Notes: generated from the letters alone by a model not told the origin. DNA of 64,000 nt from Corynebacterium sp. HMSC074A01 (GCF_001831515.1 NZ_KV825615.1:17014-81013), one strand, 5' to 3'. Numbered from the stretch's first letter, positions 22,412-31,356 are shown. Translations and numbers: made by a program.

Positions 22412-22735
22412 CTATACGTTCCAATTCTTCGGCGAAGACTTCGCGTAATCAATACCAATAGCTTCGAAGTGTTTCTCCGCCGCAGCGATCTTGGCACGCT
22501 CAGTCGGACGAAGCAGGTTCGGGTCAGCCGTACTCTTCGTCTCACGAACCATGTAGATCTTGTCTTCACCGTCCTCGTGCTTCACAATCGCCCAATCCGG
22601 GTTATACGGGCCGACTGGAATATCAATCTTGAACTTCGCAAGACCACACGCACCACCGTTGCTGATCCCTCCGCCGAGCGTTTCCCGGATCGTATTCAAC
22701 GGGCCTGATCGCAGGCTCAGCGCCCCGATCAGTAG
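22412..22735 (-). pseudogene. C-terminal fragment of type III restriction enzyme Res subunit
   Basis: Only about the last 75 residues resemble a known family. DIPVGPYNPDWAIVKHEDGE and YMVRETKSTADPNLLRPTE match the C-terminal endonuclease domain of type III Res proteins: PD at 'NPDW', then E-T-K. The translation ends normally in SSPKNWNV at a stop at 22412. Upstream of about 22650 the frame (LNTIRETLGGGISNGG) no longer looks like Res, and the reading meets the IS3 fragment at about 22736. The helicase part and the partner mod gene are absent, so this is a dead remnant, probably cut by insertion or deletion. Confidence 0.75.
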
Positions 22736-23257
22736 TGGGTCGCGGATTTCACGTATGTGCACACCAGCTGCGGTTTCAGCTACGTGGCTTTTGTCACCGA
22801 CGTGTTCACCCGTGAGATCCTGGCGTATGTCGTGGACACCCGAACCACGACATCGTTGGTCATCCGTGCGCTGCGACAGGCACTGGCGCTACGCCAGCGC
22901 CGGGACCCGTACTTTGAGTCGGCCGGGGTGATCCATCACTCGGATGCGGGCTCACAGTACACCTCCACAGATCTCCGCCGGCTGCTGGCCGTCCACCAGA
23001 TGGACGGGTCTATTGGCACCGTCGGCGACGCCTACGACAACGGTCTAATGGAGTCAACGATCGGGCTGTACAAGTCTAAGCTCATTGATTTCGAGGCAGG
23101 GACGTGGGCGGACTGGGGTGAGGTGGAACGCGCCACAGCCGGATGGGTCCACTGGTACAATCACGAGCGGTTGCATTCCTCGCTCGGGCATATCCCGCCG
23201 ATCGAGCACTACACCAACTACCAACGAGAAAACTTCGCAGACCTTCACGCCGCATAA
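22736..23257 (+). mobile_element. IS3-family transposase (OrfB) C-terminal fragment
   Basis: From 22736 the frame reads WVADFTYVHT, the usual start of the IS3 DDE core with its first Asp. FVTDVFTREILAYVVDTR, HHSDAGSQYTS (second Asp), GDAYDNGLMESTIGLYKSKL (catalytic Glu) and HWYNHERLHSSLGHIPP follow. A TAG lies immediately before (22733-22735), and the N-terminal half, OrfA and the left inverted repeat are missing. The 3' end of the element seems to lie near 23265-23285, where the CTCTCAAAAAATCAGG sequence fuses to the ImmA gene. The catalytic core looks complete, but the protein lacks a DNA-binding region and a start, so it is not expected to move. Confidence 0.85.
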
Positions 23258-23275
23258 CACGCCACTCTCAAAAAA

Positions 23276-23635
23276 TCAGGCCGATTCAATTAGCGGATCT
23301 CGATAGTAGATGTTTTGATGCAAGATCAGGTGTGCGCATTCGTGGGCGATAGTGAATCGGGCACGACTCGCCGGAGAATCCCGTAGCGCCTCATGGTCGA
23401 TGACGATTGTCTGCGCTGGGAATACGATGTCAGCTTTGGCCCCACCTTCGCGAACGATTGATTTCTTGAGGTCCTGGAACACCGACATTTCGAGGATGCT
23501 TCCTTCCAAGGTGAGTTCTTGGTAGTCAATGTTGGCGTCAAGCTGAAACTCGGCAAAATGCCCAATATCGAGTGGTATTGCCTCGCGCAGGTGAGCGCCA
23601 TCGCGGTACTTGGCAAGCAGTCTTTCCGCCTTCAT
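23276..23635 (-). pseudogene. ImmA/IrrE-family metallopeptidase, truncated by IS end
   Basis: The frame has 119 residues with the zinc-peptidase motif HECAHLILHQ near residue 97, and the upstream AEFQLDANIDYQELTLEGSI seen in ImmA-type proteins. It stops (TGA 23276) just as it enters the IS3 end, so the C-terminal part, including any third zinc ligand, is lost. Similarity appears to begin upstream of the first ATG: PYLSKNKLEMKAERLL spans it. An in-frame TAG at 23678-23680 and the lack of a start codon there suggest the N-terminus has decayed too. ImmA proteins cleave XRE repressors, and the frameshifted XRE gene just upstream would be its partner. Confidence 0.72.
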
Positions 23636-23719
23636 TTCAAGCTTATTCTTGCTGAGGTAGGGGTGGCTGGAGGGGCACTAGTTTGAATCCCCGCCTTCAA
23701 TAATGTTGATGATATTCTC

Positions 23720-24060
23720 CTACTGCCTGTCACTGAGATCCTGCTCTTTGGCGCGGCGAAGGGCAACGCGAGCAACTTCGGTTTCCATGATGTAGCCGGA
23801 CAGATCTGCGGAAACTTGGTTCTCGCGAGTCAGTGCGGCGAGGTCAAACATTTGCTCGCGCTCAGCCTTACTCAGCTTCAGAGCAGTTGCAATCTCCTCC
23901 AGCTTGCCATCGGGTGCGGCGCGACGGCCTTTCTCAATATCACTGCGATAAGGCGCAGTCACGCAGTCACGCCGAGCATGTCAACGAAACGTCTCATGGC
24001 GCATTCATGCCGTTTACGACGTTCGGCGACGAATCTCCCGAACTCAACTTGGTCGCTCAT
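23720..24060 (-). pseudogene. XRE-family transcriptional regulator, frameshifted by an 8-bp tandem duplication
   Basis: ATG 24060 has a strong AGGAGG site and begins MSDQVEFGRFVAERRKRHE, a typical helix-turn-helix start, but reaches a stop after the residues MLGVTA. In the next frame the protein continues as TAPYRSDIEKGRRAAPDGK, then LEEIATALKLSKAEREQMF, up to the stop at 23720. The cause is visible: GCAGTCAC occurs twice in tandem at 23955-23970. Removing one copy restores one frame of about 110 residues. The intact gene would be an HTH regulator paired with ImmA. A palindromic operator lies just upstream of the ATG. Confidence 0.82.
23955..23970. repeat. 8-bp tandem duplication causing the XRE frameshift
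   Basis: GCAGTCAC is present twice with no spacer. One copy restores the XRE reading frame, so the duplication is the inactivating change. Such short tandem duplications can be lost by slippage, so reversion is conceivable. Confidence 0.85.
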
Positions 24061-24071
24061 GTATCCTCCTA

Positions 24072-24097
24072 GCGTGTTCGCTACCATGCGAACACGC
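24072..24097. promoter_or_regulatory. palindromic operator upstream of the XRE gene
   Basis: GCGTGTTCGC (24072-24081) and GCGAACACGC (24088-24097) are perfect 10-base arms with a six-base spacer. They lie between the AGGAGG of the XRE gene and the end of hsdR. Position and symmetry fit autoregulation by the XRE repressor. It could also act as a weak terminator for hsdR on the same strand, but no T-run follows. Confidence 0.65.
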
Positions 24098-24164
24098 GAA
24101 TCCAGCGGGCTGCAAGAGGCCTTCTTGGGGCGCGTCGTGCGGTCCCTACAGGCTGTCCGGGCAG

Positions 24165-27152
24165 CTACTCCCTGCAGCTGAGACGATCGTGAATCAGGGG
24201 CAAGAGCACGCGGTCAATATCTGCTTTGAACTGCGGGTCGGAGAGGTACTTGATCGCAAAATCCTGGTTCTGGTTCATGCGTTCAAGCACGATGTCTTTG
24301 ATGCGCTCGTCGTAAACGATGGCGAACATGTCCAGCGAGTTGCGAGCACGTGACTGAATCTCAGGGTCGTCAACCATGTCCTCGGTCAGCTGCTCAATGA
24401 CTTTGTCCATGTGGGTGAACTCGGTACCCCAACGGTCGTTGAGCTTGGAGAGGATGTTTGACAAAGTGTCCTTCTCGTCCTCGCTGGCCCCACCCGTATC
24501 GGGATTGTTCGACAGTTCGCCTTCCTCATCAGCGAGGTCGATCGAACCTTCGTACACCTGCTGCAGGCGGTAGTACTGCAAGGCGACCTCGCCCTCAAGG
24601 CTCGGCGCGGGGTCACCGTCGATGTGGAGCTTACGCACTAGGAGCCTGGCGTATGCGGCAAAGCGGTGGAGGCGCTCGTCGTCGTAGCGGATGATGTGGG
24701 TCAGGAAGTCATAGTTGCGGGTGAACTTGTTCATCCTCGCGCGCACGTCAAGTTTGTCTTCTTCGTCAAGCTCGTTGAACCGGCCTACCGCCGGGTCAAG
24801 GTAGGCGTTGAGCTTGCTGAAGTCGAGATTCGTTTGCTTCTTCTGCTCGGTGAAGAACACCTTGGCAAAACCCTCGATTTCCTTGTCTGTCCATAAATGG
24901 TAAGAGGCAAGGAAGTGGTACAGGTCGTAAACGATATTGGGGTCGGTTTCTTCCGTGATACCAGTCGAGATGTAGTAGTCCTGGAAGGACCTTTGAATGT
25001 CCTCTGCGGAGTTGACGAAGTCGAGCACGAAGGTGTCGGTCTTTCCCGGGTGCATCCGGTTGATCCGTGACAGCGTCTGAACGGATTTCACTCCGTGGAG
25101 TTTCTTATCCACGTACATGGTGTGCAACAAGGGCTGATCAAAGCCTGTCTGGTATTTCTCGGCAACCAGCAGCAGCTGGTACTCGCCGGTAGCAAACCTC
25201 TCGGGTAGTTCAGCTTCTGGGATCTGATTGAGCTGTTCTTCGGTGTACTCGGCACCCTCGTCTACGACAGTTCCAGAGAATGCCACCAACACACCAAGAT
25301 CAGCGTAACCTCTCTGCGCAATATAGTCGCGGAAAGCGAAGTAGTAGCGCACCGCATGTAGCCGAGAGCCGGTAACGAGCATTGCCTTAGCGTTCCCGCC
25401 GATCTTGTGGGCAACGTTGGTACGGAAGTGCTCGATGATGATCTCCGCTTTTTGCCGTAGGTTATACGGGTGCAGGCTCAGATACTTGCCCAGGGCTTTG
25501 TTCGCCTGCTTCGTGGAATACTCGGGGTCATCAGTCGTGGTCTTCCCGACCCGGTAATATGTCTGGTACGTGGTGTAGTTCTTCAACACGTCGAGGATGA
25601 ATCCCTCTTCGATCGCCTGACGCATTGAATACACGTGGTAAGGGCGTGGAGTAGCATCCGGTACCGGAGTGCCGAAGATCTCTAGCGTCTTCTGTTTCGG
25701 CGTCGCAGTGAACGCGAAGAACGACAGGTTCTGCTGACGTCCCTGTGTGCGCAGCTCCTCGGCGATCTGCTCATCAATCTCGAGCTGTTCCGCTTCAACC
25801 TGGGCTTCGGCGGCCGCGTAGCGTTCAAGCAGGTCCTCCTCAGACTCCTTGCCAGCAGTGGCGGTGTCTGCGAGCACTTGCTTGAGCTTCTCCGACGCCT
25901 CGCCTGTCTGTGACGAGTGAGCCTCATCAACGATGACGGCGAAGCGCTTACCAGTCGTCGCCACATTACTCACGTCGACAAAGGGGAACTTCTGCAACGT
26001 GGAGATGATGATCTTCGCGCCATCGGCGAGCGCCTCTGTTAGTTGGCGTGCGTTCTTGTCTACCCTCACCACCACGCCAGCGGTGTGGTCCATCGCGTAG
26101 ATCGTATCCTGCAGCTGTTTATCCAGCACGCGCCGGTCTGTGATCACAATGATCGAATCAAAGACTGCGCGCTGCTGGTCATCATGAAGGTTCGACAAGT
26201 GGTGGGCAAGCCAAGCAATCGTGTTCGACTTACCCGACCCAGCAGAGTGCTGCACCAAATAGTTCTTCCCGGCACCATGCGTCTTCGCGTCGGCCACGAG
26301 CGCGCGGACGGCATCAAGCTGGTGGTAGCGCGGGAAGATCAACTTGTCTTTGCGCCGGTCACTCTCATGCGGGATGAACTGGACGAAACGATGCAAAATG
26401 TCGAGCAAAGAATCTTTGGCCAGCACCTCTTCCCACAGGTAAGACGTCTTGTACTTACCTGGTACTGGCGGATTCCCAGCACCATTTTCAAAGCCACGGT
26501 TAAACGGCAGAAACACCGTATCCATCCCTGCCAGCTTGGTAGTCATCCACACTTCGTCAGTATCAACAGCGAAGTGCACCACCGCGCGGCGGTTCAGCCC
26601 GAACAATACCTCGCTGGCGGGCCGAGAACGCTTGTACTGGTCAACAGCATCCCTATAGGTCTGGCCGGTGAGCTGATTCTTCAACTCCATCGTCACCACC
26701 GGGATACCGTTGACGAACAACACGGTGTCAACGGAGTTGGAGTTCTTCGTCGAGTAGTACAGCTGACGGACCACAGTCAATCGGTTCGCCCAGTACTTCT
26801 CTGCCAGCAGCTCATTGAGGTCAGAACCAGGGGCGAAGAACACCAGCTTGAAACGGGCACCAAGATCCTCCACGCCGCGACGTAGCACCTCCACGACTCC
26901 GCGTTTGTCGAGTTCGCGAGCAACACGCTTGCAAAACTTCTCCCCAGCCTTCGCCCCATGAATGCGCTCTAGGCGCTCCCACTGCTGAGGTTGGGTCTCG
27001 CGCACAAAATCGAGTAGATCCTGCGGATACAGGCCGAGCTGCTTATCAAAACCTGCCGACGGCTTCGATTCATAGAGGTCGAACTCAGAAGGGCCGACGT
27101 GAGTCAACCAATACTCGATCTCATCTTCGAACCTGCGCTCCGACGTATCCAT
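24165..27152 (-). CDS. hsdR: type I restriction enzyme, HsdR subunit
   Basis: The product is 995 residues from ATG 27152, which overlaps the hsdS stop by one base. It is the motor-nuclease subunit of a type I restriction-modification complex. The N-terminal nuclease shows VDTVLFVNG followed by VVTMELKNQ (PD-(D/E)xK residues, near 140-160). The SF2 translocase has HSAGSGKSNTIAWL (Walker A near 304), IVDEAHSSQTG (DEAH-like box near 410), FFAFTATPK, and later SRINRMHPGKTDTFVLDF (motif VI region). The C-terminus is helical. No frameshift or internal stop is visible, so it appears intact. Codon use and GC are lower than in the flanking core genes. Confidence 0.93.
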   Translation of the reverse strand: MDTSERRFEDEIEYWLTHVGPSEFDLYESKPSAGFDKQLGLYPQDLLDFVRETQPQQWERLERIHGAKAGEKFCKRVARELDKRGVVEVLRRGVEDLGARFKLVFFAPGSDLNELLAEKYWANRLTVVRQLYYSTKNSNSVDTVLFVNGIPVVTMELKNQLTGQTYRDAVDQYKRSRPASEVLFGLNRRAVVHFAVDTDEVWMTTKLAGMDTVFLPFNRGFENGAGNPPVPGKYKTSYLWEEVLAKDSLLDILHRFVQFIPHESDRRKDKLIFPRYHQLDAVRALVADAKTHGAGKNYLVQHSAGSGKSNTIAWLAHHLSNLHDDQQRAVFDSIIVITDRRVLDKQLQDTIYAMDHTAGVVVRVDKNARQLTEALADGAKIIISTLQKFPFVDVSNVATTGKRFAVIVDEAHSSQTGEASEKLKQVLADTATAGKESEEDLLERYAAAEAQVEAEQLEIDEQIAEELRTQGRQQNLSFFAFTATPKQKTLEIFGTPVPDATPRPYHVYSMRQAIEEGFILDVLKNYTTYQTYYRVGKTTTDDPEYSTKQANKALGKYLSLHPYNLRQKAEIIIEHFRTNVAHKIGGNAKAMLVTGSRLHAVRYYFAFRDYIAQRGYADLGVLVAFSGTVVDEGAEYTEEQLNQIPEAELPERFATGEYQLLLVAEKYQTGFDQPLLHTMYVDKKLHGVKSVQTLSRINRMHPGKTDTFVLDFVNSAEDIQRSFQDYYISTGITEETDPNIVYDLYHFLASYHLWTDKEIEGFAKVFFTEQKKQTNLDFSKLNAYLDPAVGRFNELDEEDKLDVRARMNKFTRNYDFLTHIIRYDDERLHRFAAYARLLVRKLHIDGDPAPSLEGEVALQYYRLQQVYEGSIDLADEEGELSNNPDTGGASEDEKDTLSNILSKLNDRWGTEFTHMDKVIEQLTEDMVDDPEIQSRARNSLDMFAIVYDERIKDIVLERMNQNQDFAIKYLSDPQFKADIDRVLLPLIHDRLSCRE

Positions 27153-28432
27153 CACGCTACCTCTCCCACACGAACCTTGCCAGTCACAACATCATTAATA
27201 ACCTGCTTGCGATACTTACCCAACAACTCAATCTGCTTATTGATCCCCTCTATAGAGGAATCGATTACTTCCGTTTCTCGCTCTAGGTACGCAACAATTT
27301 CATCTTGCTCGTCGATAGTTGGGGAAAAGAATGGAATCGAACGAAGTGCAGACATCTTAAAATCCCACTGGCCCGTTCTGATTCCATAGGAGTCGCGGCT
27401 AAAGAAGGGCACGTATGCATCAGACCTGATCGCCCAGTTGAAAAACTCGGGGTTGGGGTGATTCAGGTCAAACACGTAATATGCAGGGCTTACGATCCCG
27501 TCCAGCTTGGAGACGCCGTAAGACCCACGCCACGCCTTCATTTTATTCATAGCAAACTGTCCGCGATCCACGGCTAAATACCCACTCAGATCATCTGATA
27601 GCCGGTTGTGATTATCCGGGGACCCCTCAGTTTCTCGGTCTACGACCCCATTCACTCGTTCCACGGATAGAACTCGGCGTTCAGGCTTGTTTTTGATACT
27701 GACTCTCCGAAGTATGGATTTGAGGGAGTCTTCTGACCAAGCTGAAGGAATCTCCCCGATCCATTCGATTCCGCTGTCGCGCATCGGCGCATCCGGATCA
27801 AGACCGCGAGTTACCGTGCGGGCGATCAACTCCCGCCGATACCTCTCCAACAGCTCCATCTGACGAGTGAGCTTTTCGATGAGAGTGTCAATCTCAGCGG
27901 TCTTGCCATCCAAATACAGAGCAACTGTGTCGGCCACATGTCTTGGCGGAAGAATGCATAATGCATCTTTTATCACTCTTTGCGAGGGGTGAAACACCTT
28001 CGTGCCCATCATGTGTGGCCTTATCTGCTCGCGAAAGAATAAGGAGTCAAATAAGTACGCAATAAACCTGTCTGGCAACTTACCTCTTGGAGTAAGTACG
28101 ATGGTATCTGTGCCTGCGATACCGCGCTGCGCACCTTGTATCAGCGTAAAATTACCGCTACCTTCGTAATCTTCCGAAGATCCTGCGAAGAGGAACTGAC
28201 CCTTTGATACGAAGTCATTCACTCCATGATTCCCTGGTTCCGCGACGCGACCAAGCCTGGCCGTATCAAGGTCAACCTCAAACCCGTAATCAGTGTGAAT
28301 ATCTCCATAATGAACGCAGGGAATGCCACTACTTCCCATTTCTGCTCTGCCAATGGCATAGCCACGTGTAAACCGAAATAGGTATCGTGTTGGAATCTTC
28401 TTCCAGTCTTCTAACGGGGACGTGGCAGTCAT
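27152..28432 (-). CDS. hsdS: type I restriction enzyme specificity subunit HsdS
   Basis: The product is 426 residues, the normal size, with two target recognition domains and two conserved helical spacers. The first spacer is near 165-200 (YLDGKTAEIDTLIEKL then ELLERYRRELIARTVTRG). The second is near 385-420 (YLERETEVIDSSIEGI then IELLGKYRKQVINDVVTGK). The repeat symmetry means it reads a bipartite DNA site; the bases cannot be predicted by eye. It starts inside the hsdM stop (ATGA). GC is clearly below the window average, most of all in the recognition domains, as expected of a transferred and rapidly changing gene. Confidence 0.93.
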   Translation of the reverse strand: MTATSPLEDWKKIPTRYLFRFTRGYAIGRAEMGSSGIPCVHYGDIHTDYGFEVDLDTARLGRVAEPGNHGVNDFVSKGQFLFAGSSEDYEGSGNFTLIQGAQRGIAGTDTIVLTPRGKLPDRFIAYLFDSLFFREQIRPHMMGTKVFHPSQRVIKDALCILPPRHVADTVALYLDGKTAEIDTLIEKLTRQMELLERYRRELIARTVTRGLDPDAPMRDSGIEWIGEIPSAWSEDSLKSILRRVSIKNKPERRVLSVERVNGVVDRETEGSPDNHNRLSDDLSGYLAVDRGQFAMNKMKAWRGSYGVSKLDGIVSPAYYVFDLNHPNPEFFNWAIRSDAYVPFFSRDSYGIRTGQWDFKMSALRSIPFFSPTIDEQDEIVAYLERETEVIDSSIEGINKQIELLGKYRKQVINDVVTGKVRVGEVA

Positions 28433-30483
28433 GAATTCACCTGCTCGCTGAACAGTTTCGCGATGTCGGCTTGAATGTTCGCAGAGAGCGCTTGGATCTC
28501 AGTGAGGGTTTCTACTGGGTCGCCGAGTTCTTCGTACTTGTAGAAGTAGCGGGTGAAGGGGATCTCATGGCCGATCTTGGTTTTGTCGTGGTCGATCCAG
28601 GCGTCGGGAGCGTAGGGGATGACTTCGCGCTGGAAGTATGACTCGATGTCCTCTCGGTGTGGGATCTGCTCGGTGTCGCGTAGATCCTTGTCTGGCTCCG
28701 GGTTACCTTTCGCATCGACGCAGATGTCCGCAGCAGGATTCTTTGTGCCAAGCTCGGCAACAATCTTGCGTAGCGATGCGATGCCGATCTTCTCACCGTG
28801 TTCCTTGATGCCTTTACGGATAAGGTCGGTGAACTCGTCCCGGTTGAGGTACACGTGCTCAGCATCGAGCGCCTCGAGGGTGGCGATGATCGCTGCCTGC
28901 ACTCGCTTGCCCGCCTCGATTTCTTCGGTACGTGCTGGCTCGGTTCGTTTCCTTGATGTGGCTAGGTCAGCAAAGGGCTTGGCGTCCTTGAGCGCTTCGA
29001 GCGCCTCAGGGGCGGCTTGGAAGCTCAACCGTAATGGACGCTCCACAACGATTTCGCGGTAGGCAAAGTCCTCGGTGTCAAAGATCTTCGACACCTCAGT
29101 TTCCCGGAAGTCTCCATAGATGCGAGTGATATCAGCGATGTGCTCGGGCGTGAGTTCCTTGCGCTTTTCCCCCAAGGGCTTACGCATCCGCTGAAAGTAA
29201 CTGGTCGCGTCGATCAGTTGCACCTTGTTCCTGCGGCGACGTTCCTTCTTATTTGAAAGAACCCAAATGTAGGTGAGGATTCCGGTGTTGTAGAACATCT
29301 GATCGGGGAGCGCGATAATCGCTTCCAACCAGTCATTTTCAAGGATCCAACGGCGGATCTCAGATTCTCCCTGCCCGGCTCCGCCTGTGAAGAGGGGCGA
29401 GCCATTGAATACGATGCCAATCCGTGTACCAGGAGCATTCACGAAGTCCTGTGGATCGTAGGGCTTCATCTTCGAGATCATGTGCTGCAAGAAAAGAAAC
29501 GAGCCGTCTGAAACACGAGGCGTTCCAGCGCCGAAGCGACCCTGGTACCCCTTTCGTTCAGCTTCTTCATAAATCGGGCCAGCGTACTTCTTCCAATTCA
29601 CACCAAAAGGTGGATTGCACAGCATGTAGTCAAAGCGGAGGCCCGCCGTCTGGTCATTGGTCAGCGAGTTACCAAAGTAAATGCGTTCCTGCCGTTCGCC
29701 TTTGATCATGATGTCCGACTTCGCCACCGCATACGTCTGCGGGTTGAGCTCTTGTCCGTAAACCTCGAGGCGAGCCGTGTCATTTAGATCCTCAACATGC
29801 TGCGCAGCGATCGAGAGCATTCCACCGGTGCCGACCCCGGGGTCATACAGCGACGCCATAGCACCGTCTGCACAAAGCCGGTTAATGTCTTCTTCTGGGT
29901 TGAAGAGAAGATTGACCATCAAGCTAATGACTTCGCGCGGGGTGAAGTGTTCACCAGCGGTTTCATTCGACAGTTCGGAGAATCGGCGGATGAGCTCTTC
30001 GAAGATGTAGCCCATCTGGTCGTTACTGACTACGTCAGGATGAAGGTTAACCTTTGAGGACGTGAACTCGCTGAGCACCTGATAGAGCAGGCCTGCTTTG
30101 TCGAGACGCTCGATGACGTTGTAGAAGCTGTACGCCTCCATCACTTCACGCGCGGCAGGCGCGAACGCTTGCACGTAGTAGCTCAGGTTCTGCTCAAGAT
30201 TGTCCGGGTCATCCAGCAAAGTCTTGAGCGTGAAGTTCGACGTATTCCACAACGGATAGCCAGTAGCCTTGGCGTATTGCAACTCCTTGATCTTGCTCGG
30301 AACTGAGGTGGCCTTGATATCGAGGACCGCTTGCTTCGTATCCACGAGAACGGAATCGAGGCGGGTCAGCACAGTGAAAGGCAACACGACGTCGCCGTAT
30401 TCGTGTTCCTTGTAATCGCCACGCAAAATCTCTGCGATGCTCCAGATCAAAGCAACGTGGCTAGTAGGTCTGTCAGTGCTCAC
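28429..30483 (-). CDS. hsdM: type I DNA methyltransferase HsdM
   Basis: The product is about 684 residues from GTG 30483, with AAGGA ten bases upstream. A GTG six codons earlier (30501) is also possible. It is an N6-adenine methyltransferase: an N-terminal HsdM helical domain (SHVALIWSIAEILRGDYK), the SAM-binding DPGVGTGGMLSIAAQH near 215-230, and the catalytic NPPFGVNW near 292. The C-terminal 200 residues (IKEHGEKIGIASLRKIVAE and IPHREDIESYFQREVIPY) make it longer than the classic EcoKI type. With two HsdS-bound copies it would modify host DNA. Both starts lie inside the end of the upstream phd-like gene, implying coupled translation. Confidence 0.92.
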   Translation of the reverse strand: MSTDRPTSHVALIWSIAEILRGDYKEHEYGDVVLPFTVLTRLDSVLVDTKQAVLDIKATSVPSKIKELQYAKATGYPLWNTSNFTLKTLLDDPDNLEQNLSYYVQAFAPAAREVMEAYSFYNVIERLDKAGLLYQVLSEFTSSKVNLHPDVVSNDQMGYIFEELIRRFSELSNETAGEHFTPREVISLMVNLLFNPEEDINRLCADGAMASLYDPGVGTGGMLSIAAQHVEDLNDTARLEVYGQELNPQTYAVAKSDIMIKGERQERIYFGNSLTNDQTAGLRFDYMLCNPPFGVNWKKYAGPIYEEAERKGYQGRFGAGTPRVSDGSFLFLQHMISKMKPYDPQDFVNAPGTRIGIVFNGSPLFTGGAGQGESEIRRWILENDWLEAIIALPDQMFYNTGILTYIWVLSNKKERRRRNKVQLIDATSYFQRMRKPLGEKRKELTPEHIADITRIYGDFRETEVSKIFDTEDFAYREIVVERPLRLSFQAAPEALEALKDAKPFADLATSRKRTEPARTEEIEAGKRVQAAIIATLEALDAEHVYLNRDEFTDLIRKGIKEHGEKIGIASLRKIVAELGTKNPAADICVDAKGNPEPDKDLRDTEQIPHREDIESYFQREVIPYAPDAWIDHDKTKIGHEIPFTRYFYKYEELGDPVETLTEIQALSANIQADIAKLFSEQVNS

Positions 30484-30679
30484 TCGGGTCGATTCCTTCA
30501 CTCATTAGTCTCTCGTAGCGTTCGTTCGAGATCACCACGGCGATCGGTTTTCCGTAGCGCAGAACGTAAGCGGGCTCGTCCTTGTCTGACACATCCTTGA
30601 TCAGGCGTGATGCCTGACCACGCGAAAGATCACCGATGTTGATGTGACGCATCGGAACCTTGCGCTTCTTGGTCGCCAT
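30473..30679 (-). CDS. Phd/YefM-family antitoxin-like protein preceding hsdM
   Basis: The product is 68 residues from ATG 30679 with AGGGAG upstream. A start at MRHINIGD (30652) would match the family equally well. The pattern MRHINIGDLSRGQASRLIKD, then EPAYVLRYGKPIAVVISNERYERL, matches the Phd/YefM fold: an N-terminal DNA-binding part, and a strand typical of antitoxins next to RelE or Doc toxins. No toxin gene lies beside it; the next gene downstream is hsdM, whose start overlaps its 3' end. It may therefore serve as a regulator of the restriction operon rather than as an antitoxin. Two TACATGTA palindromes lie about 80-115 bases upstream. Confidence 0.78.
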   Translation of the reverse strand: MATKKRKVPMRHINIGDLSRGQASRLIKDVSDKDEPAYVLRYGKPIAVVISNERYERLMSEGIDPSEH

Positions 30680-30755
30680 GAGTCTCCCTGTCGTTCATAC
30701 GGGCCGTTCTTAGTATCCCACACAAGCTGGGGTCATGGACGGAAAACACGGCAAC

Positions 30756-30792
30756 TTTACATGTAAATTCCCACAAATAGTTACATGTAAAT
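30756..30792. promoter_or_regulatory. paired TACATGTA palindromes upstream of phd-hsdMSR
   Basis: TTTACATGTAAA (30756-30767) is a perfect 12-base palindrome, and TTACATGTAA (30781-30790) repeats its core. Centres are 24 bases apart, about two helical turns. On the minus strand a GATACT -10-like hexamer lies nearer the phd start, around 30712-30717. Palindromes with this kind of core are typical operators of Phd/YefM-type proteins, so autoregulation is a reasonable inference. Confidence 0.6.
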
Positions 30793-30893
30793 AGGGGGAT
30801 CTGCAGTGTTCAGAAGACTGAAATGGTAGCGGTGTGGTGAGTATCTGGTGAGTGAGTACCCGGTAGCGGATCTCACTCAGGCGTTGCCGGTGG

Positions 30894-31095
30894 TTATGCG
30901 TTGGTGGTCAGGCGCATGTTTGGTCCTTCGCGTGTGATGACCTCGGCACTGGAGACGATTCGGTTGAGGATTGATTGACTCGGAGATCACGGCGTCGGGG
31001 ATGGACTTGTACCACTCGTGTGGGGTGAAATGTGCGGTCACAATGGTTGAGACTTTGCGTTCCCGCCTGGCGAGGATATTGAGTAGTTTGCGCGG
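30894..31095 (-). pseudogene. IstB-like (IS21 helper ATPase) C-terminal fragment with 4-bp duplication
   Basis: The frame reads LLNILARRERKVSTIVTAHF then TPHEWYKSIPDAVISES, which resembles the C-terminal third of IstB-type transposition ATPases. After GATTGATT (30969-30976), a tandem 4-base duplication, the frame breaks. Removing four bases lets it continue as ILNRIVSSAEVITREGPNMR and LTTNA up to a stop at 30894. The Walker motifs and the partner transposase are absent. It marks the right edge of the accessory island. Family assignment is moderate because only about 65 residues remain. Confidence 0.55.
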
Positions 31096-31356
31096 TCGAG
31101 GCATCAATAGGGCCCGGCCCAAGCTAAACGGCTACACCACTCCACGGGACTTGACCCTCCTAAGACCGGCGTGCCGCCGGCTTCAGCGCAAGTTGCGACG
31201 GCCAGGCCCATCGTGACGCGCCACCGCGAAGGCAAAAGACGTATGTCGATCACACCGAAGTTCCGCGAGCTCGCCAACTACGAGGATTTAGTAAACTTCG
31301 GTGCCCCAACCTCCCCAACTCCTCACCAAAATGCAGGCACGCAAACCTCTTTTCCC
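31096..31356. other. stretch without a recognisable gene, right border of island
   Basis: There is no convincing reading frame. A short plus-strand frame (MSITPKFRELANYEDLVNF) has no ribosome site and no recognised family, and may be a remnant. GC rises back toward the core value here. GCCGGCGTGCCGCCGGC-like dyads around 31165-31185 are the only structure seen. Confidence 0.5.

Noticed and set aside
30756-30792. Twin TACATGTA palindromes as a minimal CRISPR-like or att repeat
   Set aside because: There are only two copies with a short spacer and no integrase nearby; an operator role fits the position better.
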